NCBI GenBank assembly: GCA_963377175.1
Contig: CAUJNA010001757.1
Span: 352,501 to 416,500 of the forward strand
Source: Effrenium voratum
Lineage: Eukaryota > Sar > Dinophyceae > Suessiales > Symbiodiniaceae
Direction of reading: 5' to 3'
DNA length: 64,000 nt
Position numbers and translations under genes: made by a program. How positions within the stretch are numbered: the first letter of the stretch is position 1; each line of letters begins with the position of its first letter. The notes below the pieces were generated by a model, which was not told where the DNA came from, did no database searches, and was given only the letters and a program-made list of their open reading frames with translations. This document shows, piece after piece, positions 11,329-23,459 of this stretch.

Positions 11329-12735
11329 AGGGCGGGTCGGCGTGGGGGCTGAGTTTTTCAGATTCCTGGGGGCTGAGTTTTTCAGATTCCTGGGGGCTGA
11401 GTTTTTTGGGGGGCTGAGTTTTTCCATTAAAAACACTTAGAAATACCAAAAATATAAGATCAAGACCCGTGACCTCTTAGATTTATTGGGGTGTGTTTTT
11501 GTTTTTTTGGCTGATGACATGCAAGCACAGATTCATTTTCGATCCAATGAAGACTCAGATGCATCCAGACCTGGAAAATGAGCTAGCTTCAATCTGCACA
11601 GAAGACAGCCTGTTGAGAACTATTTTGCACAAATATCATTGTTGGACACAAATAGTTAGCAAACGTGTGTCTGTAGCTTATTTTTGGATAATTGGCATGC
11701 TTACGCATGCCAAGTTTATAAACCTCAGGGTGCTAACTTTTGGAAGACGTATGTTTGGCACAAATCTTCAACACAAGTTGCATACGTATGCAATATTTTG
11801 GAAGACGTATGCTTAGCAATCTGCAAGCAGATGTATGTTTGGGACAAATATTATTGTTGTGTTGCAATTCTGAAACACGTAAGTATGGCAAGCACAGCTT
11901 GCCACGCATATGAAATCATAAGAAAGGTAAGATATCGCTGATCTATGCAGCTTTCAGCTGCAAGACTCAGCTCTTTTTACAATTGGATGTTCATTTTTTC
12001 AATTTACGCATGGGCTCTGCCCAGGCTCTTGAGAAAAGACAGCTAACACAAACATATTTATCGCATAATGAGCTGGAGCAATTGGAGCACAGCTCCAATC
12101 TAGTTGCTGGAGCTCAAGAAGCACAAGATGCAAAGATGAGCACCTGCAACGATATCTGCAGATGCAAATAACATTCTCTGCATAAAGCTGTTCAGCTTTG
12201 GAATAAGAGCTTTGGAATAAGATTCTCTGCCGCTATTCGTGTTGCTGAAGAGCTCTTGCAACAGTAAAGCTGTTCAGGATAGATTCAAGTAGACACAAGC
12301 CACAAGCAATTGCGTGTGATGAGATGTTACCTGCAGAAGATGAAATGAGAGATGAGATAAATTATCTCCAGTTACCTGGAGTTACCTGCAGAATATCTTG
12401 GAAGAGGCTTATGTTCTGTTGAATTACATCTCATCATATTATTGATGTCTTGCATCAAGAAAGCTTGCATCAAGAAAGCATCAACAAAGTATTGTCTTCA
12501 GATGATGGGCTGTGTTTTTGGTTTTTTGGTTTTCTTGGTGTTTATGAGCGAAGGCACCAAAAACCAAAAAAACAAAAACAGACCCATGGCCCTGAACTAG
12601 CAGATGCAGATGATGGGCTGTGCTTTTTTTGTTTTTTGTTGTTTGCTGAAAAATCTCAGCCCCCAAGAATCTGAAAAACTCAGCCCCCAGGAATCTGAAA
12701 AAACTCAGCCCCCATGACGACCCCGTCTGTAAAGG
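11329..12735. mobile_element. Foldback (non-autonomous) element
   Basis: Two terminal arrays in opposite orientation bound a 1.2-kb AT-rich interior. The left array (11331-11425) has three to four units of about 23-24 bp containing GGGGGCTGAGTTTTTCAGAT. The right array (12655-12735) is its reverse complement, and the outer flank GGCGGGTCGGCG matches GACGGGGTCGTC imperfectly. The interior has no pol-like ORF. It contains short repeats (TTTGGAAGACGTATG near 11738 and 11797; GCATCAAGAAAGC twice near 12453) and two copies of GATGATGGGCTGTG (12500 and 12610), the first followed by an inverted AAAACCAAAAA tract. I see no clear target-site duplication. Confidence 0.65.
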
Positions 12736-12739
12736 AAAC

Positions 12740-14690
12740 AGCATCTAAAGCCCTTCCCTCCATACGGGTTTTTGGGTGATGGTCCCAACCAGGGCAGGTT
12801 TCACCCTTTGCCTTTGGGTATTGGAAATCACGGAACTCAACAAAGGCGCTCAAAGGTGCCTTTAAGGAAACTTGCAACTCAAGTGGTAATTAGGTGAGGA
12901 ACAGCATTGGTCTCAACTTGCCTCCAGCTGCTGGCATCTCGCCTGAAGCGCTTGAAGCTCCTGCCGGCTGCGCGGGCGATGAAGTCGAGAAGGGTCCACT
13001 CCACTGGACATGGAGAGCTCCCTGTTTATTTTCCCTAGAAGGCTGCGCGACTCACTGACCCCATCAAGGGTTTCTTACAGGAGTGAGCGAAGTTTCCTAT
13101 ACTCTCATCCACAAGCGGTACGGGCAGCCTCCTTGCGGGCGTCGTGGAAACTACTTCAAGCAAGGGGTAGATGGCGCGCACGTTGTTGAACTGTGCGCCA
13201 GCCTCGTGCGTCAGTCCGCCACGCCCATCCATCCTTCGCGTCGGCCATGGATTTCGCTCTCCTTGCATCTGAGCTTGAAGTTGGCACGCAGTGGCCAAGT
13301 CGTCGCAACAGTTGGCAGGCCATTCTTCTCCTTAAGGGACCGGTGTTCATCGCCGGCAACGCTCTTAAGTGTTGCCTCAATCACTGCGGCCTGGTGAAGA
13401 AGAGCTGGCGCGCTGGAGATCAGCAGCTACTCTGATCCTTCGCTTGGCAACGACGAGCCTGGCTCCTCCACTCATGCGCCAACGGGCTTGTGGTTTCTTT
13501 GTCAGACCCAACCCTCCACACCTCTTTCATCATAAGCAGGCTGCGCTGTCCTTCGCGCCCCGGCCGCTGTCAAGTACGCACATCCGGCCTGCGTGGTCGC
13601 CTGCCGAAAGCTCTGCGGGCACGCAGGCAGGGTGCCAGACTCTTGTGTCAAGGTCAAGCAGAGGAAGCCGCACGGAGCGGGTTCGACAAGAAGCTGTCTG
13701 GCGCAGTACGTCAGCATGGATGACGTCAATGTTGAGGAGCTGGGCGGGAGAACGCGTCGCTTCTTCGAGTCGAGGCTGTTGTGGGGCCATCGGCAGATGA
13801 GCCGATCTTGCGTGGGCCCACTTCGTGGCGCGACGTAGCGGGTACTGGCATGCAAATCCACTGCCCCGTCTTCCTACCCCAGGATTCATCACCCTGCCAA
13901 ATCTGGCGCTCTTGCATCCCAGGCTCGGCCCCCGACACTTCTGCGAGCCTCCATCCAGCAAACCCCGCAAGGGACATGCAGCAAAATTGCTTCGCTTGCA
14001 TATCTGGCTGCGCACATCTCCCCTCTTCCACCAGGATCGCCACCAGCGCGCCGCGCTTCTGTCAGGTGCCTGCGGGTTTTGCAACACGCTGACGAGCGAT
14101 CGCCTCCCCCCACCATCTTCAGGCCGCATCCAAACTCCCCGCCCGTGCCAAATTGCGGGACTTGTCTGGCTTCGGAGCATCCTTCAAACACTGGCAAGAA
14201 GTTAGTGGCAAGTTCAACGCTGATCCTCGCGGCCTTCACAAGTTCATCCAGCAACCATGCAAGGGGCACGCAGCGTGACATGCTGTGGATGTGGCAGCAC
14301 TTTTCTCGTTGAACGCTCAGTCTTCCTGCCTACTGGCAGGAAGTCCTTTTGGGGGGAAGCCGGAGTGGGACTCTGCTCCGAGGCACCTGATTAAACCGAA
14401 TTGAAGCCATGGGAATCCACATGGGTGTGCAGAACCAATGGGCCTATGGGCTGAATTTGCTGGCGGCCTCACTTGCAGGTCTGAGATCTCGCGAAATTCT
14501 GCGCGCCTCCAAAAGCTGGGCACCTGCCACAATCAGAAAAGCAATAAATGTGGCAACGCAAGATGAGACACACTGCTACCGTAGCACTGCAGGTCCAAAA
14601 AACCTCCACAAACAAGCATGCCTCTTTTGCAAACCCTGCAAAGACTTTCGTGAGCCCCACCTTCGCGCAATGGTTTGTGTTCGGTGTCGT
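12740..14690. other. No gene recognised; long ORFs on both strands
   Basis: The G+C-rich part (13,080-14,290) is open in several frames on both strands at once, the longest being 216 aa at 13530-14180 (-). Simultaneous openness without any recognisable domain points to base composition rather than genes, but a hidden exon cannot be excluded. Confidence 0.35.
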
Positions 14691-14692
14691 GG

Positions 14693-14693
<1 letters not shown>

Positions 14694-14786
<93 letters not shown>

Positions 14787-14788
14787 CG
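14694..14788 (+). repeat. GA dinucleotide microsatellite
   Basis: Nearly uninterrupted GA repeat of about 90 bp followed by a purine-rich tail to about 14,900. The Arg/Glu and Ser/Leu ORFs over it are artefacts. Confidence 0.97.
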
Positions 14789-14939
14789 AAAGAGAAATAG
14801 ACAAAGACAGAGATAGAGACTACGGAAAACAAAGAAATAAAGACGGAAGAAGGGAAAGAAAAAGAGGAACGACAAAGAGACAACGACAGAGCGAGAGAAA
14901 AGCAGTCGGGAACGGAAGCGGGCTCCAATCTGTAGTCTT

Positions 14940-15560
14940 ATATGATGGCTGAACCCCCTTGCTACAACAGGAGCCAGGTGGGAGGAAACACAATGTTCGC
15001 TAAGTTGCCGTCGGGCGCGCGTTAGCTGGTTTCAACACGAGGGCTGGATGAACATCACCTTGTTACGCCTCTTCTCAAAAGCAGGCTGAGCGGACGCTTC
15101 TCCTCTACCGCGACTTGCTGGACAACAAGCAGCTGCAGAAGGAACACAGTGTTTCCTCAGGTCAGGGGAACACAAATGTGTCTTCCCAGTTCTCCAATCA
15201 TGGGAGAACTCATCGAGGCGCTGCTCCAGTCCAGCAGTTTGCTGAGTCTACCTCCTGCGCACATCTCACACTTGCTTCGCGCGCTGCTTGGAGACACTGT
15301 CGGGTTTGCGCGCGGCAAAATCGTTGCGCGCTGTTTTGCATCTCCGAAAAAGAACCTCAAACTTAGAACAACAGAGAGAAAGACTAAGGAACATTCCAGC
15401 CACGCGCGCGACGGTGAAAACAACTCGCCATGACCTTTTATCGTCGCAGAGGCGGCAATTCAGGACCCCTACCTTCGAGCAGGGCTGCGCCGGGAACGAC
15501 CAACTGAAGTCTTGCAAAGGGTGCCACGAAATCACCTTGTGTTGGCCCTAGCGACTTTCC
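14940..15560. other. No gene recognised
   Basis: Overlapping ORFs of 83-94 aa on both strands without recognisable features. Confidence 0.4.
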
Positions 15561-15563
15561 CAA

Positions 15564-15660
15564 CCTGAAGATTTGAAGAAGCTTGCAGAAGCGTCGGAGT
15601 ACGAAGTCAAGCAGCTAAGACTGCGCCTTCAAGAAGCCGAGGCCCGGCAGCCGTTTGGCA
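15564..15660 (+). CDS. Possible short exon (helical segment)
   Basis: The frame starting at 15564 reads about 32 residues typical of an amphipathic helix or coiled coil (Pro-Glu-Asp-Leu-Lys-Lys-Leu ... Leu-Arg-Leu-Arg-Leu-Gln-Glu-Ala). It stops being convincing where the foldback element begins. No start codon or splice signals were identified. It may be an exon or an exon relic next to the foldback insertion. Confidence 0.25.
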
Positions 15661-15701
15661 GGCGTGCACATGCGCAGCGCGAAACCGGCGCGCTACCCAA
15701 C

Positions 15702-16085
15702 GAATCCGTCAAGACAATTAGAGAGTCCCACGGTAAAAATTAACTTTCACGGCAATTCTCATTTCGCGGCAATCAGTGACTTCTTAATTGACTTGCAAAA
15801 TTAACTTTTCACGGCAACGGCAACGGCAACGGTAAAAAAAACGCGGCAACAAAAACGGCAACGGCAACGGCAACGGCAATTTTGGAAGTAGTTACTGCGA
15901 AACTACTGCACTGGAGCTAATTCCGCAGTAGTTTGGCAGTAGTTTGGAACTAACTACTGCGAAACTACTGCGCTGGAGATAATTTCGCAGTAGTTTGGAA
16001 GTAATTACTGCGAAACTACTGCACCTTGGCAAACAGCCACGGCAACAGCCACGGCAATTTCCCCGTTAAAAAAATAACTTTTCGT

Positions 16086-16117
<32 letters not shown>

Positions 16118-16195
16118 TAAAAAAACTGCCCACGGTTAAAATTAACTTTCACGGTAAAAATTGTCTTTGCCCCCGCTAATTGTCTTGACGGATTC
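15702..16195. mobile_element. MITE-like foldback element with perfect 20-bp TIR
   Basis: GAATCCGTCAAGACAATTAG at 15702-15721 is the exact reverse complement of 16176-16195. Inside, CACGGTAAAAATTAACTTTC recurs near both ends, followed by CGGCAA-CGGCAA arrays on each side. The centre has repeated self-complementary blocks combining GCGAAACTACTGC and GCAGTAGTTTGG. There is no ORF. The structure is that of a short non-autonomous foldback transposon; I see no convincing target-site duplication outside the repeats. Confidence 0.75.
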
Positions 16196-16199
16196 ACAG

Positions 16200-16745
16200 G
16201 GTAGAGCAGGCGCGCGTGCCATCTGGCAGTTGCAGGGGCAGTGCTGAGCGGTTGCGCGTGAGCGGGTGCGCTTACATTCTGGCGGGCGTGCGTGCGCAGG
16301 GCTGAGCCGGCGCGCTTCAGCGCGAGCGAGAACTATCTCTGAGAAGCCGCGCTTTCGCGGGTGTGCGTACGGCTTGGCAGGCGTGCGTGAAGCGTTGAGC
16401 AGGCGCCTTTTTTGAGCGGATGGAGGGCGTGCGCGTAGCGCGGAACGGGCAGGCGCGTACCATGAGGCAGGCGCATCTGCGCAATGCTGAGCGGTGAACT
16501 TGACCTACCATCTGGTCTGCAGTGCTACCAAATGGCACGCAAGCATGTGCAGCCCTGAGTGTGTAAACTTGAGAGGACGCGCTTGCTACTTGGCAGGCGC
16601 ACGTGCAGCGCTGAGAACGCGGGCTGCTTGTCATTCTGAGAAGCGCGCTTCGGCGGCTGCGCCTACCCTCTGGCGCGCGCCTCTAAGCGGGCACGCTTGA
16701 GGCATCTGGCAGGCGCGCGCTGGGCAGGCACGCTGTTTGTCATTC
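16200..16745. repeat. G+C-rich degenerate minisatellite
   Basis: Degenerate units of about 45-70 bp contain variants of CATCTGGCAGGCGCGCGTGC and GCAGCGCTGAGC (near 16220, 16274, 16370, 16456, 16508, 16590, 16705). ORFs across it are repeat products. Confidence 0.6.
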
Positions 16746-16749
16746 CGCA

Positions 16750-18370
16750 GGCCCTGGCATCGGTCCACGGGAGGCGAGGGTTGCTTTCCCCCAACTGGCA
16801 ACTTCCCACGCGCCTGATATTAGATCTCAATATGTGCGTGTGTTTCCTTTAAACTGTGAAAAACAATCTTGTCAACTCGAGACGAGACACACACCCACAC
16901 CCACGCTTCTTAGACGTATCTCGCAAGCTCGCAGGTTGCCGCGCCTGCCAGCCCCTCTGCGGCCTCACGCAGCTGGGGCGCAAAGAGAGGCGCCCGCGTG
17001 AAAAAGGGAACTGCAAAGCCGCCGCTCTGAGTCTATGTTGTGGTCAGTACTGCCAGCGTAAGGCTCTTGTTAAGTGTTGTGGTCTAAGCATCAGAAATTT
17101 TTGCTTCTCAGATCACGCTCCTTGAGCTTTGCTTCTAAGCTGCGCTGAGGAAAGGCATGGAAGGCGTTGAGGGAAAGGCGGCCACCTTCAGCAAGCTGAG
17201 GCTGCACGCCTCAGAGCATGCTCATTCTGAACTTCTTGCTGCGCAAAAAAACAGGCGAGAGCAAGCAAACTTGAAAGATGAAGACTGGCAGGGCTTCCTC
17301 CTCTCAAACCTGAGCTGCCAGTGAAGCAGAGCAGCCTAGGTCAGGCTCCTAGGTCAGGCTTAGGTTGGTGTCTGAGACGCAAGAAAACTTGCCCGCTAAG
17401 TACTTAATCGGTTACGTATGCTGGTTGTGCGTCAGGAACGCAATCTCAGGCCCTTTTTTAAAACAACACGAGGTAACATCTCACTGAGAGAATGCAAGGC
17501 AGCGAGAAAGACAGATTTGTGAGAGGAAGAGGCTCAGCAGCATTTGGAGGGTATCTCAGGTTGTTTACGGTGGCCCTGCAAGGCACCGCGGCACGTGGAA
17601 GCACGCTGAGCTGCTGCCGAGATCCTGCCTTGGTAGCAGGGCACTGCCGAGCAGCATTCTGGCTACACGCTTGTTGGGCTACATCTGCATTGGTGGGGCC
17701 CCACGCGGTGGCTGGACCTTCTAAGTTGGAGTAAGGATTGGCCCACCGCAATTGCTTGAGGATAACACAGTAGCCCAGTTTGTTTGCAAGACTTGGGTTT
17801 CAGTTGAGCCTTTGAGCAAACCATTTAGCAGCAAGCAGGGCTAAGCTGCAAAGGCGCAAGTTTGAGTTGGCACCCTGATGAAGCAGTTGATGAGGAGGGG
17901 TGGCTCAGTTCAATATCTGAGAGGCTTGCCCACATCGAGCTCAGCAGCTGGCTAGTTAACAACTTAGTTTCAGCAAACACTCAAGCCATTCACTTTTTAA
18001 AACTCAGCAACGGACACTGGTCAAGAAAATAAGCATTTGTGTGAGCATTTTGACTCATCTGACTTTGAGGCAAGGGATTTAGGATTTGCTGCTGGGCTTG
18101 GGGCGACTTAGCGTGTGGCGCCATTGCTGCTGTTGATGCTCAGGGGCCTCTTGTTAGCTGAGATTGCTTTTCCAACATCAAGTACACCCAGGGCCAGTGG
18201 TTTTTAATTGCATGTTGACGAAGACGGTCTCGTTTGACAGCCCGCAAGGTTTTGGGGAATCTCGCTCTGAATATTGCGTTTGCCCTGGGTGGGGAGATAA
18301 ATAAAACTGCTGGACTTCCTTGTTCTGAATCGAGCCTTTTAGAATCTCGTGGGTGGTGGTCCAGAAAATT
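16750..18370. other. No gene recognised
   Basis: Only short ORFs below 100 aa, none with recognisable features. Confidence 0.45.
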
Positions 18371-18379
18371 CGCCTTTTT

Positions 18380-19835
18380 AGGTTATGGCCACACAGCATC
18401 TACCCTTGGCGACATCGAAGGGGTGCCATAAGTAGCATTCCGTCGCCTCCGCAATCCTAACGGGGCTTCGGCCTTTCCCTTCAAGACGGTGTCCAATCGA
18501 TTACTTCCACCCTTCTCTGGAGGTATCCGGTTCTGGTGTGTGATGCAGAACTGCAGCGACGACTCTGGATATTTTTCTTTTTTGGGAGAATTAGCAGCAT
18601 TTGTGCTCTCAGCCACTGGGTTTTTCTCTTCGGTTCTGAGGAGCTTCGCCAGCGCCTTCGCATTACGACGCGTGGCAGAAATACCAACATACCTCTGGTA
18701 ATTGAACACCGTAGGAACAATCTGCATATGCCATGTTGATGGTCATCATAGCGCATCACAGTCTGCGTCTACTGCGCAAAGTTCTTGAGGTCATCATAGC
18801 GATCTCCGACGCGGCCCCAGACCTTGAAGAGTTGCAAGACGCAGGCTCTGCGGGAGATACTGGAACTTCGGTCTGATGTTGTTTATGGAACGACATCATC
18901 TCAGATAGAACCAAGAAACTGCTGAAATGAATGAATCTGCAAAGGACACAAAAGGATGGTCTTGTGGAGTTCTTCTTCTTCTTGAGCATGGTCGCTGAAA
19001 GAAGTTGGCGTGTCACATGAATCTTCACCTCCATAATCTGGTTCTTCGTCGTCTGGTTCGTCAGTGGCGTGGATAGATTCTTGAGGCTCTTCTGGTTCGT
19101 CATCCTCGAGATCGGATTTTTCTCGACCAGTTTGATAGGATCTTCGTGCTGCTCTCCCTCGGAATCTTCTCTGTTTTCGGGTTCGTAGGCTTCTGTTCGG
19201 GTTCAACCATCTCCCCGTCCTGATCGACATCGGACTTTGCCGACTTTTCCTCTTCCAACCCTCCAACACTGGACTTGGATTTGGGTCCAGATCTCTCAGT
19301 TCTTCTAGGCCTTCCTGGAGGATTCCTCTTTTCCGAAATCACCTTGTTGCGCCGATGAAGGCGGGATGCCTGGCGAAGAACTCGGTCCTGAGGAGATCAG
19401 AAGTGGCGGAAGATCGTTCGATGATGCTGCTGGTACTGATGGTTTGGCTCCCCGTGGGCCGTCCTTGTTCTTCTTGCGCTTCTTCGCTGGTGTTTCTGCT
19501 TCTTGAATTTCATCGTCGTCGTCCTCAGGCACTGGTGGAAGTGAAGGTTGAATTTGTTTCGGCGAAGGCGCGGCAACTGTCGGTCGAAAGAAACGGGTGC
19601 ATCTGGGCGCACTCCCTGTGACTGGTGTTGGCTGTGTGTCAGGCGTTGCCTGTGGCATTGGTACATTGGGGGTGGATGGTGGGTCTGGTCTTGGCTTGAA
19701 GCATGTCCTGATCAGGCTGATGCGGCCCGGGCGGATCATTGCCGTCATCACCGCCGTGGTCGCCTTCACGGCAGATTGGCGTGGGCCGGATCGTCGGTGC
19801 TTCCTAAATGACATGCGGTTCTGTGAGAACACTGG
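18380..19835 (-). pseudogene. Retroelement relic: Pro-rich/acidic linker and downstream part
   Basis: Minus-strand segments at 19305-19832 (Pro-rich, with 'PSLPPVPEDDDDEIQEAETP' and Lys-rich blocks), 19100-19342 and 18901-19269 (Glu/Asp-rich) are low-complexity linkers. They lie directly downstream of the methyltransferase-like relic at 20.04-20.59 kb. Frame changes every 200-500 bp indicate decay. I assign them to the same copia-type relic by position and orientation; no integrase or RT was found here. Confidence 0.4.
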
Positions 19836-20039
19836 CGCGTGCCACTACTCACACCTGTGTCAAAGCCCGCCCGGTGTGTTAACTTGCCACAAAAATACGC
19901 ACGCGTCATCTGGCAGTGTCGTCAACGGGTGGCGGGAACTGCTTGATGGCTCGTTGAAGCTTGTCGTCCATATGAGGTGGGTCTTTCTGATTATTGAAAG
20001 GTAGATCCTGAATCTTCGTACGAGTGCTGGTGCTAGTAG

Positions 20040-20590
20040 TCATGTTGTACTCCGCATCGATCTTGTCCAACTCTGCTGTTCAAAAATATCCGTCAGGAAT
20101 CTGCGGAGAATATGCGACATCTCTTGACAGAATGACAACGGATATATCTGGGGAAGTCTGGTACGACTGCCCTGGTTCTTAGTGTTGCCTTCAAGAGGCT
20201 GATGTCGGCGCCTGCCTTTCCTTGCCAAAGGTAGCTGGAGCACCTTCCGAACATTGGTCTCGTGACCTCCTTAGGAAGATTGTCCGTGCTGTCAGGAGCA
20301 CGAAGACTGAATGCATCCCAAGTGACCTGAGCATGTCTCACCAGCTCCATGATGGACTTAAGAGTTCATATCTTGGATGTCTGTCGCTCATGGAAAATTT
20401 CCAATAACAGCTGACGCCCTTTTTGACGTCACCGTGTCAGAACCAACTGGAATGTTGATCGGTACGCCAACCTTTAAGCCTGTCAACGCCCAGCGTTGAC
20501 TCATTCGAGCACTTCCCGCGAATACCTCCAAGACATGGGTCTTACCTTTAGTCACGCAGTTCCAAATTTGCAAACTGAGCTTCACAGCTG
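20040..20590 (-). pseudogene. Methyltransferase-like domain relic of a copia-type element
   Basis: At 20388-20585 the minus strand reads 'KTHVLEVFAGSARMSQRWA', a nucleotide-binding loop like motif I of Rossmann methyltransferases. Downstream, 20093-20350 has 'LRAPDSTDNLPKEVTRPMF', and in another frame (20040-20243) it has 'HQPLEGNTKNQGSRTRLP' and 'QIYPLSFCQEM'. From memory these match the end of a methyltransferase-like domain carried by dinoflagellate copia polyproteins. The central part with a Pro-Cys motif seems lost, and frames shift, so it is inactive. DNA or RNA substrate cannot be inferred. Confidence 0.5.
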
Positions 20591-20603
20591 GAATCCTCGG
20601 TTT

Positions 20604-22200
20604 CTAGACCTGACAAAGGAAGCTGACGCTGGTTCTGCGGAACTTGGTGGATCTAGTTTTGTCTTTTTGGTTATTCGCTTGGCTTTCTCCTGACTTGGCT
20701 TGTTCCATGCGATCTTTACGAAGATCATCATCGGAGAATGGCAGGCCAAATCCCGGCTTGGACGGCGACCGGGTTTCGTCTTTCCTCAGCTTGGTGATGT
20801 GGACCTTGAGCAACCTGATTCCAAGTTCTATGCCTATTAACTTGCCTTTTAACCACACTCCTCCTTTCGAGCCGTCAAGTCCAGGAGAATCTTCTATCGC
20901 CAATCACGATCAGGTGTTGCGCGGGGTCTCGTCGGGCATCTTCAGATTGTCGAGCTTCCTGATAAAAGTGTTGCGCAAGTAGTCGAACCTGTCCAGCCGT
21001 CAACTCTTCTCCCGTTTTAGGAGCTGTGAGTTGTGGTGGTGTAGCTGTGTCCAGTTGGACAAGCTCTGCTGGACTGCGTCCAAACGGTAGCTCGGGTAGA
21101 GCGCCTCCTCCGTGTGTCACGGAGAGGTTTCCTGCGGTCGCTGCTGCTGCCTTCACACGTTGCTTGTAAGTTACTGGCTTCTGTGAGGCTGGTGCTACGC
21201 CTGCCTTTATGGAGTTCAGCATGAGGGGGGCTTGTCTCTTGATGAGACGCACTGCGGTTCGGCCATCAAGGTGTCATGTGACCTAACAAGACAGATTAAA
21301 GACTGTTGTAGAAGGTCACCCAGTTCTCTGTCACGAACGCTTGGTCTCGAACGACACATTTCGGCTGAAGATGATATTGATCAAGATAGTCAATAACACA
21401 GGAGTTTTGGTGACATCAGCTGTTCTCTCTACCACTTCTGTGGAAAGAAGTGTTGTGGCTCTGTCCACGACAACATTGATGCGCTCACCTGTTCCTAAGG
21501 GAGCTTGGCAGTGATCAAGGAATGTCAACACACCAAATGCTTTGGTCTGAGGCTGCTGGTCTTACTACGGGTTGGCGCTACGGCAGCCTTCGTAGAGATT
21601 GAAAATCTCCTTTGGCAAATGTTCTGCTGACATGTGGCGATGTTGCAGGCGCAGTTCCCTTAAAACTCTTCTGGCTTGGAAAGTCGTGTGTGTTTGCGTC
21701 GCGGCGCGAGTGGAAGTGTAGCTGGTGGCGCTGTGGGAGCATCTGACGACGCTTCTTGTTGTGGAGCAGCAGGGCCTTTTGGCTCAGCGGCATGCCGGCC
21801 TGGTGCTGGAATGATCCTGTCTGCTGGTTCGTCAATATGAGTTTGCTCCGCTGCAAGCGGTTTGTGAGAGAACTTGAAGATTGTGCGTCCTGCTCACAAC
21901 TCTGGAATTTCTCGGCGGTGTTGCCTTTATTCGCAACGCATCTTCTCTTGTGTGGGATATTGGACAAGCTTTGCTTGTGTCAGACGCGAACAGCGCTCTC
22001 CACACTCCACTCAACGCCACGCCACGCCACTCCGCTCAAGAGCCAAAGTGGTCGGGACATTTTTGCAAAACATAGATGGCACAATTTGTTTGACCGTCAT
22101 TTCGTTGTCACCCCGTCGCCACCCGTCGTCACCCATCAAAAATGACACTTTCTGTCCGTCACGCATCCCGTCAAAATACTCGAAATCTCTCTCACATGTC
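20604..22200 (-). pseudogene. Copia-type relic, middle portion (unassigned)
   Basis: Minus-strand pieces at 20604-20903, 20875-21252, 21331-21531 and 21578-21967 lie between the Gag relic and the methyltransferase-like relic. They are soluble and low in complexity (Ala/Gly/Pro and Gln/Lys rich). The expected Asp-Thr-Gly protease motif was not seen. A short patch of CACTC/CGCCAC and CGTCACCC repeats near 22005-22140 interrupts it. Assignment rests on position only. Confidence 0.3.
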
Positions 22201-23450
22201 TATTGAAAATCGATAAAATAAGAACCTTTGGTCCACCAGGCACTTTGGCCCCAATCATCCTGAGAAGGGTCTGCCTGTCTGTCGGCAGGAGGCTGCGCGG
22301 CTTCCTGCGCTTCGGCATTATGATCTACGGCGAAGGTTTTGGTTTTGCCTTCTCCTTTGTCGCCCTTGCCTGGATCATTTGTTGCGTCCAAAGATTGTTG
22401 AGGGGTGCCCCTTTCCCTTTTTGGTACCAAGGTCGCTTTCCTTTCTTACCCCAGTAGGATTGATCGGTGGTGCTCTTCGGCGCTTGCCCTTGCCTTTCTT
22501 TCCTTTTCCCCCCTCCAGGCTTAAGAGTCCGACGGCATCATGGCCCTCCAGCTGCCAAAATGCTTCTTCATCGTCTAATGGACAAAAGCCCTCTACGCCA
22601 TCTTCGTCCTCTACCCTGAATCCTGCTTCTCCTTATCTCCTTTCCCCCCGAGGACAAGGAAGGTCTTGGGTCTGCCTCCGCCACTTGGACGGATATTTGG
22701 ATCCTGAAGAGATGTTCTGGAACAATGCAAAGATTATTCTACTGGGCCTTGATGGTTATGTGTAGTGAGGGAGCTGAATACCTCTAAGCGTCAAATGAAG
22801 AGACCAATCTTGCTCACTCACTCTGTATGATGGAAAACAATGTCAACATTGTTGTCTGACAATGGGAAAGCCTGTGAATGCTCTTGTTTCTTACCTCGCG
22901 CAAACCTCTCAAAGTTTTCTGGCGGTGCTGCACCGAGGTAAGTTGGATCGGGCACTATGGGTGCTGCGGCTGCTTGCGGCAGACCCTGCGTCATCCCTGC
23001 GATCTCAGCAACTCTCTGATCATGCTGATCGCACGTTATGTGAATCCGGGCGCTGTATCTTCCCAAGATGCTAGCAGCCTTTGCAGGAGAATCTCGAATC
23101 TGCTGATAAAGGTCACGAATTCAGAATTCCTCGGCGATGATTGAAGAGACTGAGGAATCTATATAGGAAGACATTCGAAGTGCCTTTCAGCAAATATCCG
23201 CGAAGGAAGTTGGGAAAATACTCCACACCATTGTCTGGCTCTATAGGTTTCCCATTGTCCAATGATTCGCGGTGTGTTGCTGCATCCTCAACAAGACGGT
23301 TCTTGAGGAGCGGGCCTTGTCTTGCGGGCTCTATAACCGTGAATGTCATCCAATCCTGCGCCAGATCTTCACACCGAAACCAACTAACACGGCCGTCACA
23401 CGATGGAGGCAATGTTGCACTCATCGAAAGATTGACGACGGCTTCCTAAG
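22200..23450 (-). pseudogene. Gag relic of a dinoflagellate Ty1/copia-type element
   Basis: Read leftwards from 23.42 kb, the minus strand has 'DGRVSWFRCEDLAQDWMTFT', 'GPLLKNRLVEDA' and 'GVEYFPNFLRGYLLKG', which I recognise as the conserved Gag core of dinoflagellate copia elements (23113-23424). Next come 22818-23066 ('AAPPENFERFARGK'), then 'QDPNIRPSGGGRPKTFLVLG' near 22650-22730 and a Gly/Lys-rich basic tail with 'KTFAVDHNAEAQEAAQ' (22200-22430). Stops and frame changes show it is dead. The 22.2-22.75 kb part is paralogous to 40.0-40.7 kb on the other strand. Confidence 0.6.
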
Positions 23451-23459
23451 AAAGCCGCT

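Noticed and set aside
13530..14180. 216-aa minus-strand ORF
   Set aside because: Several other frames on both strands are open over the same G+C-rich DNA and none shows a domain.
14469..14952. Ser/Leu- and Arg/Glu-repeat ORFs
   Set aside because: Artefacts of the GA dinucleotide repeat.
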